A stretch of 64,000 nt of DNA from Limnanthes douglasii subsp. nivea (GCA_036936605.1 JAUPFV010000002.1:125038376-125102375); one strand, 5' to 3'; numbered from the stretch's first letter, positions 11,860-23,567 are shown. The notes: generated from the letters alone by a model not told the origin. Numbers and translations: made by a program.

Positions 11860-12645
11860 TCAGTTTCTCATCTTGGCCTTAAAATGACCTTGAGCGTGAT
11901 GGATGAGCAGCTGAGAGTCACTCATCAACCGAACTTTCTTAGCCCCACATAGGAAAGCCAATTTAAGACCAGCTATAGTTGCTTCATATTTGGACTCATT
12001 GTTAGAGGCCCTGAACCCAAAACATATAGCTTGGTACATCTTATTACCACACAAAGAGGTTAGGAAAATTCCAGCTCCACAACCCATTGTGCTTGAACCA
12101 TCATCAGTTCGGACTACCCACTCTTTCTTGGTTTTATCTTCTGAAGTTTGTTTGGAGGTCCTGTCAGAATGGAATTCTACCAGGAATTCAGCCACTGGTT
12201 GAGCTTTGATAGCTGTTCGGGGGCAAATCAATGTCGTAATCGCCCAATTCCACTGACCACTTGGTCATCCTGCTTGATATGTCTGCCTTTTGAAGAACAT
12301 TCTTCAGTGGAAAAGATGTTCGGACAATGATGGAATGAGATTGAAAATACAACCTCATCTTTCTTGCCGCAATCACTACGGCTAGTGCCATTTTTTCAAG
12401 CTTTAAGTACCTTTTCTCAGTGTCTATTAAAATTTTGTTAGTGTAGTATACCGGACGAGGGTAATTGTCCACTTCTCTTGCCAATATTGCACTTATAGAA
12501 CATTTTGACACATCCAAGTATACGTAGAGCGTTTCTCTTTGAACAGGTTTGAAAAGATTCTTTGGTGAGGACAAGTGTTTTTTTATTTCAACAAAAGCTT
12601 GATTGCACTGTGGAGACCACTTAAAATCTTTAGCTTTCTTCAAAG
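11860..12645 (-). pseudogene. Dual RNase H region of element B
   Basis: The gypsy RNase H remnant lies at 12643-12200 (PVYYTNKILIDTEKRYLK, ALAVVIAARKMRLYF, FPLKNVLQKADISSRM). The Tat-type archaeal RNase H lies at 12150-11870 (VVRTDDGSSTMGCGAG, ASNNESKYEATIAGL, MSDSQLLIHHAQG), so all three acidic residues remain. One frame change joins the two modules. The domain order matches element A. Confidence 0.87.
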
Positions 12646-13197
12646 TTTGGAAAAAGGATCACATTTGTCTGAAGACCTTGAAATAAAACTGATTAGAGTA
12701 GCCAACCTTCCAGTGAGCCTCTGGACATCTTGAATATTCTGAGGAGGATCCATTTCTAATAGGGCATTAAGCTGATCCGGATCGGGTTGTATTCCTTTCT
12801 CACTTATGGCATAACCTCGAAACTTTCGAGATCGAACCCCAAAGACACATTTTGCTGAATTTAGTTTCAAATTCACAACTGTCAAATTAGCAAACGTTTC
12901 TTAAAGATAAATTATATGCAAATCTTCCTCCAGGATTTTAACCATCATGTCATCTATGTATACCTCCATATTTCTGCCAATTTGACTAGCGAATGTTTTA
13001 TTCACCAACCTCTAATAAGTAGCCCCAGCATTCTTTAACTCAAAAGGTATCACCTTGTAGCAATCAAGACCTCTGTCTGTTATAAAGTTAGTATGATTTT
13101 GATCCTTCAGGTCCACTTGTATCTGGTTGTACCGAGAGAAAGCATCCATGAAGGACAACAACTTGTTTCCATACGTTGAGTCTACCAACTCACTACT
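12640..13197 (-). pseudogene. Reverse transcriptase of element B, front part missing
   Basis: The palm and thumb remain: LLSFMDAFSRYNQIQ (about 13150), YIDD at 12949-12960 and KCVFGVRSRKFRGYA. The fingers (the KKKNGKWRMCVDFT part seen in A at 4474-4514) are absent. The protease remnant is followed directly by VDSTYGNKL, so an internal deletion joined the two. Such a polymerase would not be active. Confidence 0.85.
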
Positions 13198-13419
13198 TCA
13201 GACAACACCTACTTGCCCTTGAACTGCATACTTCAAAGACTGATGGACTGTTAATGCCATAACATGCATTCTGGAAAGCCAAGACCTCCCAAAAATCGCA
13301 TTGTAGGACGTAGGGCAATCCACCACAACAAATAACACCTTCACCATCTTTTTAAATAGCCCCTTGCCCAGCAACACTTCTTCTTCTTTTAACAAAAGCT
13401 CCCAGTTTTCCTCTTTCAA
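13198..13419 (-). pseudogene. Protease remnant of element B without its active site
   Basis: Only the C-terminal part is present (VLFVVVDCPTSYNAIFGRSW, then ALTVHQSLKYA), matching the part after the stop in element A. No Asp-Thr-Gly box precedes it. The reading runs almost directly from the gag finger region into this piece, which indicates a deletion of the catalytic half. Confidence 0.8.
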
Positions 13420-13429
13420 TAAGGCTATG

Positions 13430-14849
13430 TACTTATTGTTTTAATGCTATGTAGTCTTGAGTGTTATGGCCTATATCATTATGATATTGGCAAAAACAAG
13501 TATTTCAGCTTTCTTTGGGAGATTGCAGTGCTGTCGGTTTTGGGAAATGGACTTCATCCTTGGTCTTGTCATATATTGTGGCCACATTCTCTTTTAAATC
13601 TGCAAACCACTATGGCTGAACCCAAGGACCTCTTTTACCTTTTGACTGTTGGCTCTGAGACTGATTCTGGTTGGACTGGGTTTGTTTAGTCTGGTTGGAC
13701 CCTTGTCTGGTCTTTTTATCCTTATATCCGGACTGGTTAGCAGCCGGAGGAGCTGTTGTGGTGGACCTCACTTGATGGTGCACCCTAGTTTTCTTGGTTT
13801 CTTTCACATTAATCTGTTTTCCCACTTGATTCAACATGTCACCCCAGGTCATGGCTTTCTTCCTGGTCACCGAATCAGCCAGGTTCTTAAGATTCAACCC
13901 TTGTCTCAGAGAAGAAATTTCCACCTGTTCAAAGCAATCTGCTAATCTGTTCATTGTATTCATGAATCAACTTATGTAGTCCTTTAAAGACCCGTTTGGT
14001 TCTTGGGCACAATGGATAATGGTATCTCCATTGCCCTTCACCTCTTTACTTCCAACAAACTTCCTTCGGAAGGCAACCCAGAATGTATCAAAGTTTCTGG
14101 TACACCCCTAGGGTAAGCTATTATACCACTTAAAGAGAACTTCCAGTAAAATTTTGAGAGAAGGCTCTGCACAAAAGTTTATCATCATCGTCAAAATTCA
14201 TCATGAAGTTCTTAAATTGCTCCAGATGGTTGTCCGGATCTCGACTTCCATCATACTTCTCTATTTTGGGCAAGTTTCCAAACAGTATTTTGGCAGATAA
14301 AGGTATATGTCTCCAGTTCTTATTACGACTAAAGACTGTATTTTCATTAGGTGTTGCGAACATACCTAGTTTGGTCTGAAAAACACCAGTATACCTGTCG
14401 GATGACCCTTTGCCTAGATTCCTTTTAAGCCTACCATGCCTATCTCTCTTTCTTGAATAATTTTTGATTAATTTCATCTTTTTTCTAGATCTCCCTTCAT
14501 CACTGCTTGATGACAAAGATTTCTCAAGCTCAGCCTCATTTGAAGAGCTACTAGAGGACTCAGAATCTGAACTTTCAATAGGCTTAGACCGATGTGTCTT
14601 TTTAGAGTTGAGATGAGTCTTTTTTTTAACTCAGATGAGTCTTTATTGATGGATCATTCTCCCTAGGATTGTCAGTATAATGAATGGTTGACGCCCTTGA
14701 TTTCTCCCTGATACCCTTCTCTGCTTGTTTTTTGCCCTTAGTGCCTCTATTTATGCTCTCAACTTGTCTCGCTCTTCAACAGTGTATTCTTTGGTTTCCC
14801 CAACCGTTTCTACCACAGGAGGTGGATTTCCTTTCTCGTTCGGATCCAT
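13430..14849 (-). pseudogene. gag of element B
   Basis: Probable start at 14847-14849 (MDPNEKGNPPP). A charged, Ser/Lys/Arg-rich N-terminal region is followed by the capsid core (KIEKYDGSRDPDNHLEQFK, then LLCRAFSQNFTGSSLKWY, 14516-14130). After frame changes come the helical part (ISSLRQGLNLKNLADSV, 13963 onward), a Gln/Ser/Lys linker and a finger-like CQYHNDIGHNTQDY (about 13480) in which the last Cys is replaced. It would form the particle shell. Frame changes near 14110 and 13965 make it non-functional. Confidence 0.82.
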
Positions 14850-14922
14850 CGGAACTACTTCTTTTTAATGGTTTTGAATGTAAAATTTGGGCACCTTCGT
14901 GTTCCTATTGTGGTGGCCAATT

Positions 14923-15291
14923 TGGTTTGGTTTATTTTGGGCTAGGGATAGTTTGGTAAAGTGTTTTGGTAAGTTTGAAGTATTTTGTGTTTAGTGTGAG
15001 GAGTAGTGAGATAATTAGGCAGCCTGCTTGTATTAAATGTTGATGACCCTCATTAATGAGAGTGGTTGAGGTATTTATACTCTCAATTAATGACCCATGG
15101 GCTTACCGGGTCAAGTTGTGAAACCGGGTCAAGTTTACAGACCCATTATTCTTTTAAGTTGATTAGCAAATAGCTTAGTCAAAATGTGTTTTACATTTGT
15201 CCTGTTCGGATTTTTCAGTGGAGTGTTATGGTTCGAATTACTCATGTCCGGATTAAGCAGTGGGCTGTGTCTGAAGTATCCGAACTCATCA
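14923..15291 (-). repeat. 5' LTR of element B (right copy)
   Basis: The 369-bp partner of 6176-6544. On the minus strand it begins TGATGAGTTCGG and ends AAACCA. TATA-like TATAAATA is on the minus strand at about 15072-15079. Just inside it (minus strand, about 14905-14921) lies TTGGCCACCAC, which looks like a decayed version of the TGGCGCC primer site. Confidence 0.93.
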
Positions 15292-15296
15292 CCAGA

Positions 15297-16422
15297 TAAT
15301 ACGAGATTGGCCAAGAAATGGAGAGGTAAAGCCTTCAAATATATCGTGTTAGATGGAATATTGTATAAAAAGTCATTAAGGAGGCTATTATTACGATGTC
15401 TAGGCAAGCAAGAATCACAGGAGGTGTTATCAAAATTGCATGATGGTAAAGGGTCAGCTCATTGCGGGTTTAAATATTTGTCACGATGAGTTTTACTTGC
15501 AGGATTCTATTGGCCTACAATCATGATTGATACCAAGAATTTAGTTCGAAGTTGTGATACTTGTCAAATATTTTCAAAGGCTATTCATAGGCCAGCAGTG
15601 CCACTTATGCCTATAATCGAGGTGGTACCATTTGATAGATGGAGGATTAATCTAGTGGGCCCTTTGCCGATGGCTTCTGAAGGAAGACAGATGATAATTG
15701 TTGCAGTGGATTATTTTACAAAATGGGTCGAGGCAGAACCACTGTCAGGAACAAAGGCAAAAGATGTGATCAAGTTTAATGTGAACAACATTTGTTTTCG
15801 TTTGGGAGTTCCTCGGAGGGTTACGACAGATAATGGCCCTCAATTTAATAACAAAGAGATGGCTTAATTTTGCACGTCGAAAAGAATTCATCAATGTTTT
15901 TTACGCCTTTTCATCCTCAAGCTAATGGACAAGTTGAGGTAACAAACAAAACAATTTTAGATGGCTTGCAGAAGAATTTGACGGGGGCAACAGGAAAATG
16001 GCCAAATTATTTGCAAGATGTACTTCGGGCTTATCAGACAACTCCTATGGAAGCTATAAAATAGACTCCTTTCGCTTTAACATATGGAATGGATGCAGTC
16101 AGCCCTCTAGATTCTATGATGTTATATTTTAGGATATATCAATATTCTGAAAGATCCAGTGATGAAGTTCGAAGGGCGAATTTAGATTTGATCGAGGAGA
16201 AAAGAGTTCGAGCTCATTTGAATGTAATCTATTATCAAACTCTTATGAGGAATATGATTCAAAAGTGAAGAGAAGAGAATTCAAAAAAAGGTGATAAGGT
16301 GTTGAGAAAAGTATTCCTGCATACTAAGGAGAAAAGCCTTGGAAAATGGCTCCAAACTGGGAAGGTCCTTATATGGTTGTTGAGAAGATAAAGCCAATGT
16401 CTTATCGTCTTTGTGATTTTTA
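15297..16422 (+). pseudogene. Integrase of element A (separated from RNase H by B)
   Basis: Resumes directly after the insertion of B. The zinc-binding region is at 15340-15570 (GSAHCGFKYLSR, then SCDTCQIFSK). The core has VDYFTKWVEAEPL, TTDNGPQFNN and NGQVEVTNKT, so the three catalytic acidic residues survive, although stops at 15865-15867 and 16062-16064 break it. The C-terminal part (LTYGMDAVSPLDS, then APNWEGPY in a shifted frame near 16350) ends at about 16422. Removing B would place this piece collinear with the upstream RNase H. Confidence 0.88.
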
Positions 16423-16439
16423 AGAGAGGATGCTTCAGC

Positions 16440-17078
16440 ACCTATGGAAGATACAACATTTGAAGCTTGATTGGGAATAGATTTGTATTTGGATTTTGGA
16501 TTTTTCATATTTGAATGACGCACTCTTTCCTACCCTGTTGGCCCATTTAGGTTTTAACGAGACACCATGTACATAATTTAATATTATCAATAAAATGCAT
16601 TTTTCCCAATTGTTGTTTACAAATGTTTGCTTAAAACTATTTTAACAACTTATCAAAGATTGATCATCTTTGGGGTTGGTTAAGAGTATAATATTATAAG
16701 TGTTTATTACACTTTTCGAAGAAACAACCATTTTTGAGGTATTATGTTCAATGAACATATTACAGTTTTTGCGAAGTGCAACGCTCAATAATGCACTGTA
16801 TTTTTTCAAAGTGTAACATTCACCAGATATGTTACCAATAATTCGAAGTGAAATCATGTTCACCAACTTCACTAAGGTATTTGAAGTGGTATACTTACAA
16901 TTTGTAATTATATATTGTGAGTTTCGAAGTAGTTATCATATCTATTTTAGAATTTTTAGCATCAGATAATATATGAAGATGATAAAAGAGAAAAATAAGG
17001 AAAACATTTGTCAATTAGATTAATTCTTCGAAGTACAAAAAGCAAGTTTCTAATTGGACAAATACAAAAAAGATGTGT
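16440..17078. other. Spacer between integrase and antisense gene of A
   Basis: Non-coding. It holds imperfect short repeats built on TTCGAAGTG/ATGTTCA phrases (about 16690-16930). Elements B and C have repeats in the same place, between two genes that point at each other. Confidence 0.45.
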
Positions 17079-19690
17079 TTAAAGAGTAATAAAATTATTC
17101 AGACGACTCATCTTGCTCGGATGATTGTTCCTCTGACGATGATGAGTCAAGGATAGGATCGAAGGCTTCACTTGGACGCTTTTAGATGGGAATGTCATTT
17201 CAGAAACTTGTGAGGTTAATCCTTGGATTAGTTGCATGAAGTTCTTAAATAAGAGTAATGGTTGTTTCTTCTTTTCCATTGTTAATGGCAGCCAACGTGT
17301 CTTTCGAAAATTCAGCTTCGGCAGCATCAACAATAGCAACTTTTGCCTTCTCAAAATCCTTCTTCAATTTGGTTATGTCATCGGTCAACTCTTTATTTTT
17401 TTCCTCGCTGGAAGTAAGAGAGTTTTGGAGACCTTTGGATTTGGATTTTTCAGCAGCTAGCTCATTAGTATGATCAGTTTTGAGTTTATTCGCCTCTTTT
17501 TATGAGAAGCATTCAGCTTTTCTTTATCAGCGAAATATGTTGTTCGCAGATGATTTTTCATCAAGAGAGCGCCTCGAATAAACTCAGACCTTGGTAGTTC
17601 ATACATATGGAATTGCTCGACCACATTGCGTTGAAAATTTTCCCTTAGCTGTTTTTCATCTTCAGCAAGACCTTTGTAGCGGACCATGTCTTTGGCCAAT
17701 TGCTTCAAATGATCTTAAGAAGCTTCGACTTGGGAAGCAAGTGCTTTTGCTGCAGCATTGAGATCGGTAAATGGTTGAAGTCCAGCAAAGATCGCAGGAT
17801 TAGATGGAGGAGGAGGAACTTCTATTGAACCAGGACAAGGAATCATATCTAAAGTTTTAGTTGGTACAGAGGGACATATAATTTCTGGAGACGCTTCAAT
17901 GGTCGTTAGTCTCCCGAAGTGATGCATACAAGTTTGGAGATCTTGGAGAACAGGATCGTCTTCTCCAGCAAGCTCATGTGACTCGTCAAAATTAATGAAA
18001 CTGTCAGGGTCGAAGTGTTCATTGTTTTGATTCCCATCAACACCATTGTGTTCGATGATTATCAGAGCATCATTATTGGCAGCTTGCTCTTCGAAAGGAG
18101 GTTTTGTTGATTTTCAACAGTTGTGATCTCTTCTTCATCGGCCAAAGTATACTCAGTGATTTTGGTTTATTTCTTTTTCTTTCCATGAGAATTGGAGGAA
18201 GCTTTTTTTTTCTTCGAATATGGTTCTTGATCTTTCTCTTTTTCGATGGGTGAAAGGGTCTGGTATCTTGCTTTTCGTTTTCGAAGTTTGGGCTTTGATA
18301 GAGTTAAAGGGCTAGTACCAGACGTGTTAGCTGCTTTTTTACCTTTCTTTTCCTTGTAAACTTTTATTTTTCCTTTTTTGGCAGATGAATTTCCGACCTG
18401 TTGCGGATAGGGAGGAATACTTTACAATTAGGATGAACTAACATTTTGCAGGCAAAATGAGGATTGGGCTCTTCCGTTAAATTTCGAAGAGACAAGGCTC
18501 CCTCTGTGATTATGGAAATCGTTATTCCATTCTTTCTCGGCCAGGTGCCAAGTTTTTTGAAAATATCCTTAGCTGCTGGTCGACGTATAACATATCGCCT
18601 CAGAATTTCTAGAATAATTATGCAAACAGATAATTAAGGAGGGAGATAATAGATGAAATTTATTTCAAAGTGTATAATTTTGGAAGTACTTACAGTAGCT
18701 TCTCCATATGAGATTTAACTTAGATGGGTTGGCATAAAATATATCTTTGTCGTTCTCCCATGCTCCTGAGATGAAGATGAATTTTTTATTCTTGAATTTA
18801 TCAGCTTCCAAGATATCATCGTTGATTCTTAGGTCATCCACCAGAGTGAGGTAATAGAAGGGGAGCTTCGGACCTTTCGATAATTGGGTTAAGGAGATGA
18901 AATCCTTGATGCTGATTGGAATCTTGGATAACCGAGATGCAATTATTAGACATAAGAGTGAACCATTGATTCAGTGTCACTTGAGTAGGGCATATGTTGA
19001 GAAGTTCGAAGTACTTCACGATCATAGGATCCAGTGGAAACCGAAGACCCCAATTGATGATTTCGGGGTAGATCACCAACTCATCGTCTTTGCAGTTTAA
19101 GGGAGTTTCCCCTTCCTTAGGCAGTCGAACTGTGATTTTATATCCCATTCCCTATTTCGTTTTTAAATCCGAAGCTTGTCTCTCTTGGTAATATATGTAT
19201 CGAACGTTTTTTAGTTGAATAATGTAATTAGCATCGAGATCCCTTAAATTTCTTCCAATAGAAGCTCTTTCCTTATCGGAAACAAATCTTGGTTCGTTCT
19301 TTTTTAGGCTTACGGGTATTCTTATCCATGGTAGTTTCTGAGTTCTCATCATCAGATTCAGCTTCATGATCGGTCCTGGTAGCCTCAGAATCAGCTTCAT
19401 TGGCTCCTGATATTTCTTCTCTAGTTTGGGAAGGATTTTGTTGAGGTAATGGATCCTCAGCTTCTGGTGAAGGATTATTTGCTTAGGAAACCTCCTTGAT
19501 TATCTTTCTCCGAGGAGAAGCTTGTGTAGCTGGATTCAAAGAGGGAGGAGTTGGAATTATTTCTGAATCGTCTCCCATGACTATACAAGTTTTTCTTTTT
19601 CTGATTGATGAAGGATGAGTCGATGAGGGAGTATTTGAATTTTTTTTTGATGACGATTCGTTCGATTCTTCACTAATCAAAGGATAAACC
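17079..19690 (-). pseudogene. Extra antisense gene of element A (Transposase_28-like, coiled coil)
   Basis: Runs opposite to gag-pol of A. From right to left: a Ser-rich N-terminus (19680-19483), then a conserved domain at 19300-18834 (NYIIQLKNVRYIYY, GLRFPLDPMIVKYFELLNI, PTQVTLNQWFTL), which matches the pattern of the Pfam family described as putative gypsy-type transposon. The gene then reads to an intron at 18693-18609 with a clean GTAAGT donor and TTCTAG acceptor (85 bp). Downstream are a Lys-rich region (18400-18100), a linker (17927-17715) and a coiled coil (17708-17100) with an acidic Ser tail. Stops at 19483 and 19152 and frame changes break it. Function unknown. The gene of B has the same layout. 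Confidence 0.7.
18609..18693 (-). other. Intron in the antisense gene of A
   Basis: An 85-bp minus-strand intron bounded by GTAAGT and TTCTAG. It follows an NPSKLN..WRS phrase. In element B the corresponding NPSMLTSRWKS phrase is followed by the intron at 8302. The shared position suggests that the antisense transcript is spliced in both families. Confidence 0.65.
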
Positions 19691-20100
19691 TTAATTTGAT
19701 AAGAAGAGACTCGAGGTGTTTTAGGCGCTAGAACTTTGGAAGAGGTATGCTCTTCAGTTATTGGAAAAAGAGAGAAAGCGGGAATTTTGGTTGGGTCGAA
19801 AATGTCGTAGTAAGTTGTTTTGGTAGTTGTTCCAACATGAGCGTTGTTGATTAGTCCGGAAGCTTTATATTCCTCCGCTCTCTCAGTGATGCAAAAGTAG
19901 TCGTATGATGCGAAATTCGTTTGATTTTTTTCTCATAAACCGGATGAAGATTGACTGGAGAAGATAGATTTTGATCGGAAAGTTTGAGTTTTCTGATGAA
20001 GATATTGAAAAAGATGAAGAACACGTTGAAGATAGCCAAGCATTTGAATTTTCTCTCAAGTGATTTGTATTGTGAGAATGAGAAATAAGGCTACAAAATA

Positions 20101-20107
20101 ATTTATA
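20101..20107 (-). promoter_or_regulatory. TATA box for the antisense gene of element A
   Basis: TATAAAT on the minus strand lies upstream of a pyrimidine-rich leader (20050-19950) and the antisense gene. Position and strand match the boxes of B and C relative to their antisense genes. Confidence 0.45.
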
Positions 20108-20529
20108 GAAAGACAGGAAGGCGTGTGAAGTGGAAAGGACACTATGATGATAGAGCATAATACAAAACCGTGAAAAGGTTAGGAGTTCGACATCTATCAA
20201 ACTAGTTATCTAGGTATGGGTCTAGTAGCTAGATAGTCATGATAAATCTGAACGGTAATGTGAAACGGTTACATTTGTGTACACTCTTGATGAAATTCGA
20301 TGATTATGTTTTGGAGTTAAACTACTTCCATAATAATTTAGGGAGAAATAAAAGAAGCTACTTTCAGAATAATTCGATGATTGTTTTGACTTCGAATCTG
20401 CATCTGTTTTTGACTTCGAATCTGCATATTCTATTGATTTTTGGACTTTCAAGTTTTATACGGAGTAAAAATGATATGACATATGAAAGAATTCAAAGGT
20501 ATTTTAGTTCTCATTCATTTACTGACATG

Positions 20530-20546
20530 AGAACTAGAGGGGCTAG
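20530..20546 (+). other. Polypurine tract of element A
   Basis: A purine-rich stretch (AGAACTAGAGGGGCTAG) immediately before the 3' LTR is the expected plus-strand priming site. Confidence 0.65.
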
Positions 20547-20835
20547 TGATATGGAAGTAAGAATTTAAGGACTAAAATGTAAATAATATAATTTTAAGAG
20601 AACAATTGTAACTATGTACTATTATTAAGGACTAGGGTAATTTACCATTTTTTGTAACCGATTTCAGTTTAAGGCTAAGTCGTTCCCCTCTATATAAAGG
20701 GAAAGGCTAACCTAATAAAGGGGATGAATATTTTTTCTACTTAACTCATTTGCACTTAGACTTTCTCTCTCTCTCTCTCTAGAATTCGCATATAACATTT
20801 TCCTAAGGCAACATTCTTAATATCTGAACTCACCA
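20547..20835 (+). repeat. 3' LTR of element A
   Basis: A 289-bp partner of 1256-1560, with the same ends and TATA box (about 20691-20697). A CT dinucleotide run at about 20766-20781 replaces the longer pyrimidine stretch of the 5' copy. It is followed by the target duplication GTAAA. Confidence 0.95.
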
Positions 20836-20840
20836 GTAAA

Positions 20841-23562
20841 TACTTGTGAATGTGGTTCTGTTACATTCTTCAAAGGATAAGCCAGCTTATCATCATTGTC
20901 TCACTACGTGTATTTCTTTGATTTTTCCAGAGTTCATTCTATCTTATGCAGACTACAAGGTTGAGGGTCTTGCTGGCTATTTTCTTATCAAAACTAATGT
21001 TAGATGGATAAGTTACTATGATGAAATCATATTGAACTTTAGAAATTAGTGACATAAGTTCGATTATTCTTAGAGGAAATGACAGATAAAGCTAAGAGTA
21101 TTGATCTTTTGAGGGTTTGCGGAGTTCTTGAATAATACTTCAAGATATATTTGCAGAGAACCGCTGGTTGTAGCTAAAAGCAACGTACATATTTAACAGT
21201 CTTCTTTTAGCCCTTGATGTTATCCTTGAGAATGGTCTTTTGGTAAGTAAATTATTTATATTATTATTAAATTTAAACCATGATATTTTGCCATATAGTT
21301 ATAGCTTATCGGCTAGTTAATAAAACAGTCTCATAGGATGACATAAGGTTAGATAATGATACTATATGCATGCCTAATTTATAGCTTTAAATGCCTAATG
21401 GTATATTTTACTTCAAGTCGAGCTTTATTAGGTAAACTTACTTGTATGTTATACAATCATACTAGTCACATGGTTATGATTCACCTTGTACGAGGAAATG
21501 TATTTTTTCTAGAGTAAGTCTTATGGGAGCTTTGACTCATTTGTATCTCCTCAATGAGATAATTTCTTTAGATTTCTTTGACAATAAAACTTGGACTACC
21601 AAATAATATATCATCTGATTTATTTGTTACCTAGTTCCCATCAATATCATATTACCTAAGATGTATTCATAATCACCCCTTGCTTATTTTGATTACACTT
21701 TTACACTCATCCATATTCAGTAGATGTTATAATTTATAAGGTTATGATAGGTATGTTATGAACATTTTCTTGTAAATATATCTATAGATCGTATCCTTAT
21801 TGATGAATTATTATTAAATTATTTTTTGTACATTTGATATATGTTCAAGATCTAAAAGCATGTCATGAGAAGAGGAAGGGCCATTACGATCTGGAACTTG
21901 AAAAATAATTATGAGTCAAGAATGTTTATTTTATAGAAATATGTACTGATATCTAATGACTAATAAAAATTATCTTTTAACTTTGTACTAGTTAAAGAAA
22001 TTGTATCAAGTAATTTATCATAAATAGATTTAAATTTGATCTTTACATGATTTGTTTTGTCGGCTTATGGTCATGTTTGGTTTAATAAATCTTGTCATCA
22101 AAGATTATACTATTTAACATTAACCTGTAAGGTTAGACATTTACCTATAAGGTTAAATATTTACATGTAAGGTTAAACATTTACTTATCATGTTACATAT
22201 TTACCTATCGTGAGACATTTACCTATAAATTTAAATATTTACTTGTGAGGTAAGATATTACATGTATGGTTAGATATTTAATTGTGAGTTTAAACATTTA
22301 CCTGTCATATTATAAATTTACATATATATATATTTACTTGTAAGGTTAGACATTTACCTGGTACCAAATAAAACCAAACATTTAGTTGTTTATTTACATA
22401 TTCTACCAAACATTTAACTGTTCATTTGCATATGCTAACGAACATTTAAAAAAATTAAAATCATTTAATTACTTCTGTAAATATTAGCGATCCTAAATAT
22501 TCATTTAACTGTAAAAAATAAACACGAAATCTATAGTAATATAGTATACATGTAGTTGTAAATTTCATTTTTCAATACCCTTTAAACATTCTTTATGCGC
22601 TATATCCTAGAAAAGTATATTGGAAATAAGCAAACATGATGACTTAAGTTACATAAGAAGACCTTACGTTGTTTCTCAAGACAATGTGAAGACACGATAT
22701 TAAATCAGGTAAGATTCATCTATTTTTTCATTACTTGTTGTTGTAGCATATGATTAATCTTTCAATTTTAGAGAGATGATAATAGATTACATTGTTATAT
22801 TTGGTTGAACGAGACCCAATGATTGTAATGATGGATTTAGAATTTATGTTGTCATGTTATTAACAATACATGACAACTTTAGAAATTCGGAAATTTTTTT
22901 GTTTATGTTTCATTTTTAAAAAATTGTATCATTTTTTTTATATTTTCAAAAAATATCAAATTAATCATCTGTTTGTTTTGTTTTTTCAGTATGAACAAAA
23001 TTATGATTTCATATTATTTTTTAATTTTTTTAAGTCTCAATATATGATCATTTAAAAAACTAATAAAATAATTTTAATAATAAAAAGATGAATATTGATG
23101 AAAATAAAAAGGTAAATTAACATTAATGAAAAATATAAAATGAAAAATAATCCAAGTAGCGAAAATAATTAAAATAGGTGTATTAGTTGTCAAATTGTTT
23201 TAGGTTTGACCCAATAGTCACCGATTCGTTAAAAATAACTAAAATGCCTAGATGATCATACTCTCAATAAATAATATGGTACTATTTATGCAGATTTTCT
23301 AAGATAATTCCTTTAGTGATATATGTTTTAATATTTTTTTTATAAAACTTATGTAAAAAACAAAAGAAACTATCAATTATTTATTTTATTTTAAAATATT
23401 ATCTAAAGTATATCGAGCGAATATTTTATTCATGTTTTTAAAATAAAAATATTAATGTTTTTGGTTTTTGGTTTTTGGTTTTTTGGGATTTTAAATTTAA
23501 AAATAAGTTGTTAAAGTGAAAAATATCATGATATTAAAAGCTAATGCAACAAAATTTATAAA
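20841..23562. other. AT-rich stretch without recognised genes
   Basis: A short open frame at 20846-21049 and sequence to about 21240 look weakly gene-like, but I recognise no family. The rest is AT-rich, with no splice-supported reading frame or element ends other than the repeat at 22115-22380. Confidence 0.5.
22115..22380. repeat. Degenerate ~20-bp tandem repeat with flanking inverted arms
   Basis: About ten loosely conserved copies of a unit close to GGTTAGACATTTACCTATAA, most regular at 22129-22210. The array is bracketed by an 11-bp inverted pair, ATGTTTGGTTT at 22073-22083 and its complement AAACCAAACAT at 22371-22381. This could be an expanded non-autonomous element, but no target duplication was found. 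Confidence 0.6.
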
Positions 23563-23567
23563 CATAT

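Larger units (their letters stand above)
6176..15291 (-). mobile_element. Ty3/gypsy Tat-type LTR retrotransposon B, nested in A
   Basis: A 9.1-kb element of a second Tat family, transcribed right to left, inserted between the RNase H and integrase of A. LTRs are at 6176-6544 and 14923-15291 (369 bp each). The flanking 5-mers TCAGA (6171-6175) and CCAGA (15292-15296) look like a target duplication with one change. From right to left it carries gag, a protease remnant, a partial RT, gypsy RNase H, archaeal-type RNase H and integrase, and then an antisense gene on the plus strand. The protease active site and the front of RT are missing, so it needed help to move if those losses predate insertion. 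Confidence 0.95.
1256..20835 (+). mobile_element. Ty3/gypsy Tat-type LTR retrotransposon A (interrupted by element B)
   Basis: The element is bounded by LTRs that start TGATATGGAAG and end CTGAACTCACCA, flanked by an exact 5-bp target duplication GTAAA (1251-1255 and 20836-20840). Inside, in order, are a primer site, gag, protease, reverse transcriptase, a degenerate RNase H and a second archaeal-type RNase H. Element B is inserted next, then the integrase of A resumes, followed by a spacer, an antisense extra ORF, a polypurine tract and the 3' LTR. The dual RNase H and the extra antisense gene are known features of the Tat branch of plant Ty3/gypsy elements. Stops and frameshifts in every domain indicate that A is no longer autonomous. 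Confidence 0.95.

Noticed and set aside
13444..13945. Open frames on the plus strand opposite the gag of B
   Set aside because: They are mirror frames of the gag coding region; no family resemblance, and the real antisense gene of B is at 7005-9893.
22115..22380. Short regularly spaced repeats reminiscent of a CRISPR array
   Set aside because: Units are contiguous without unique spacers, loosely conserved, AT-rich, and in a plant nuclear context.
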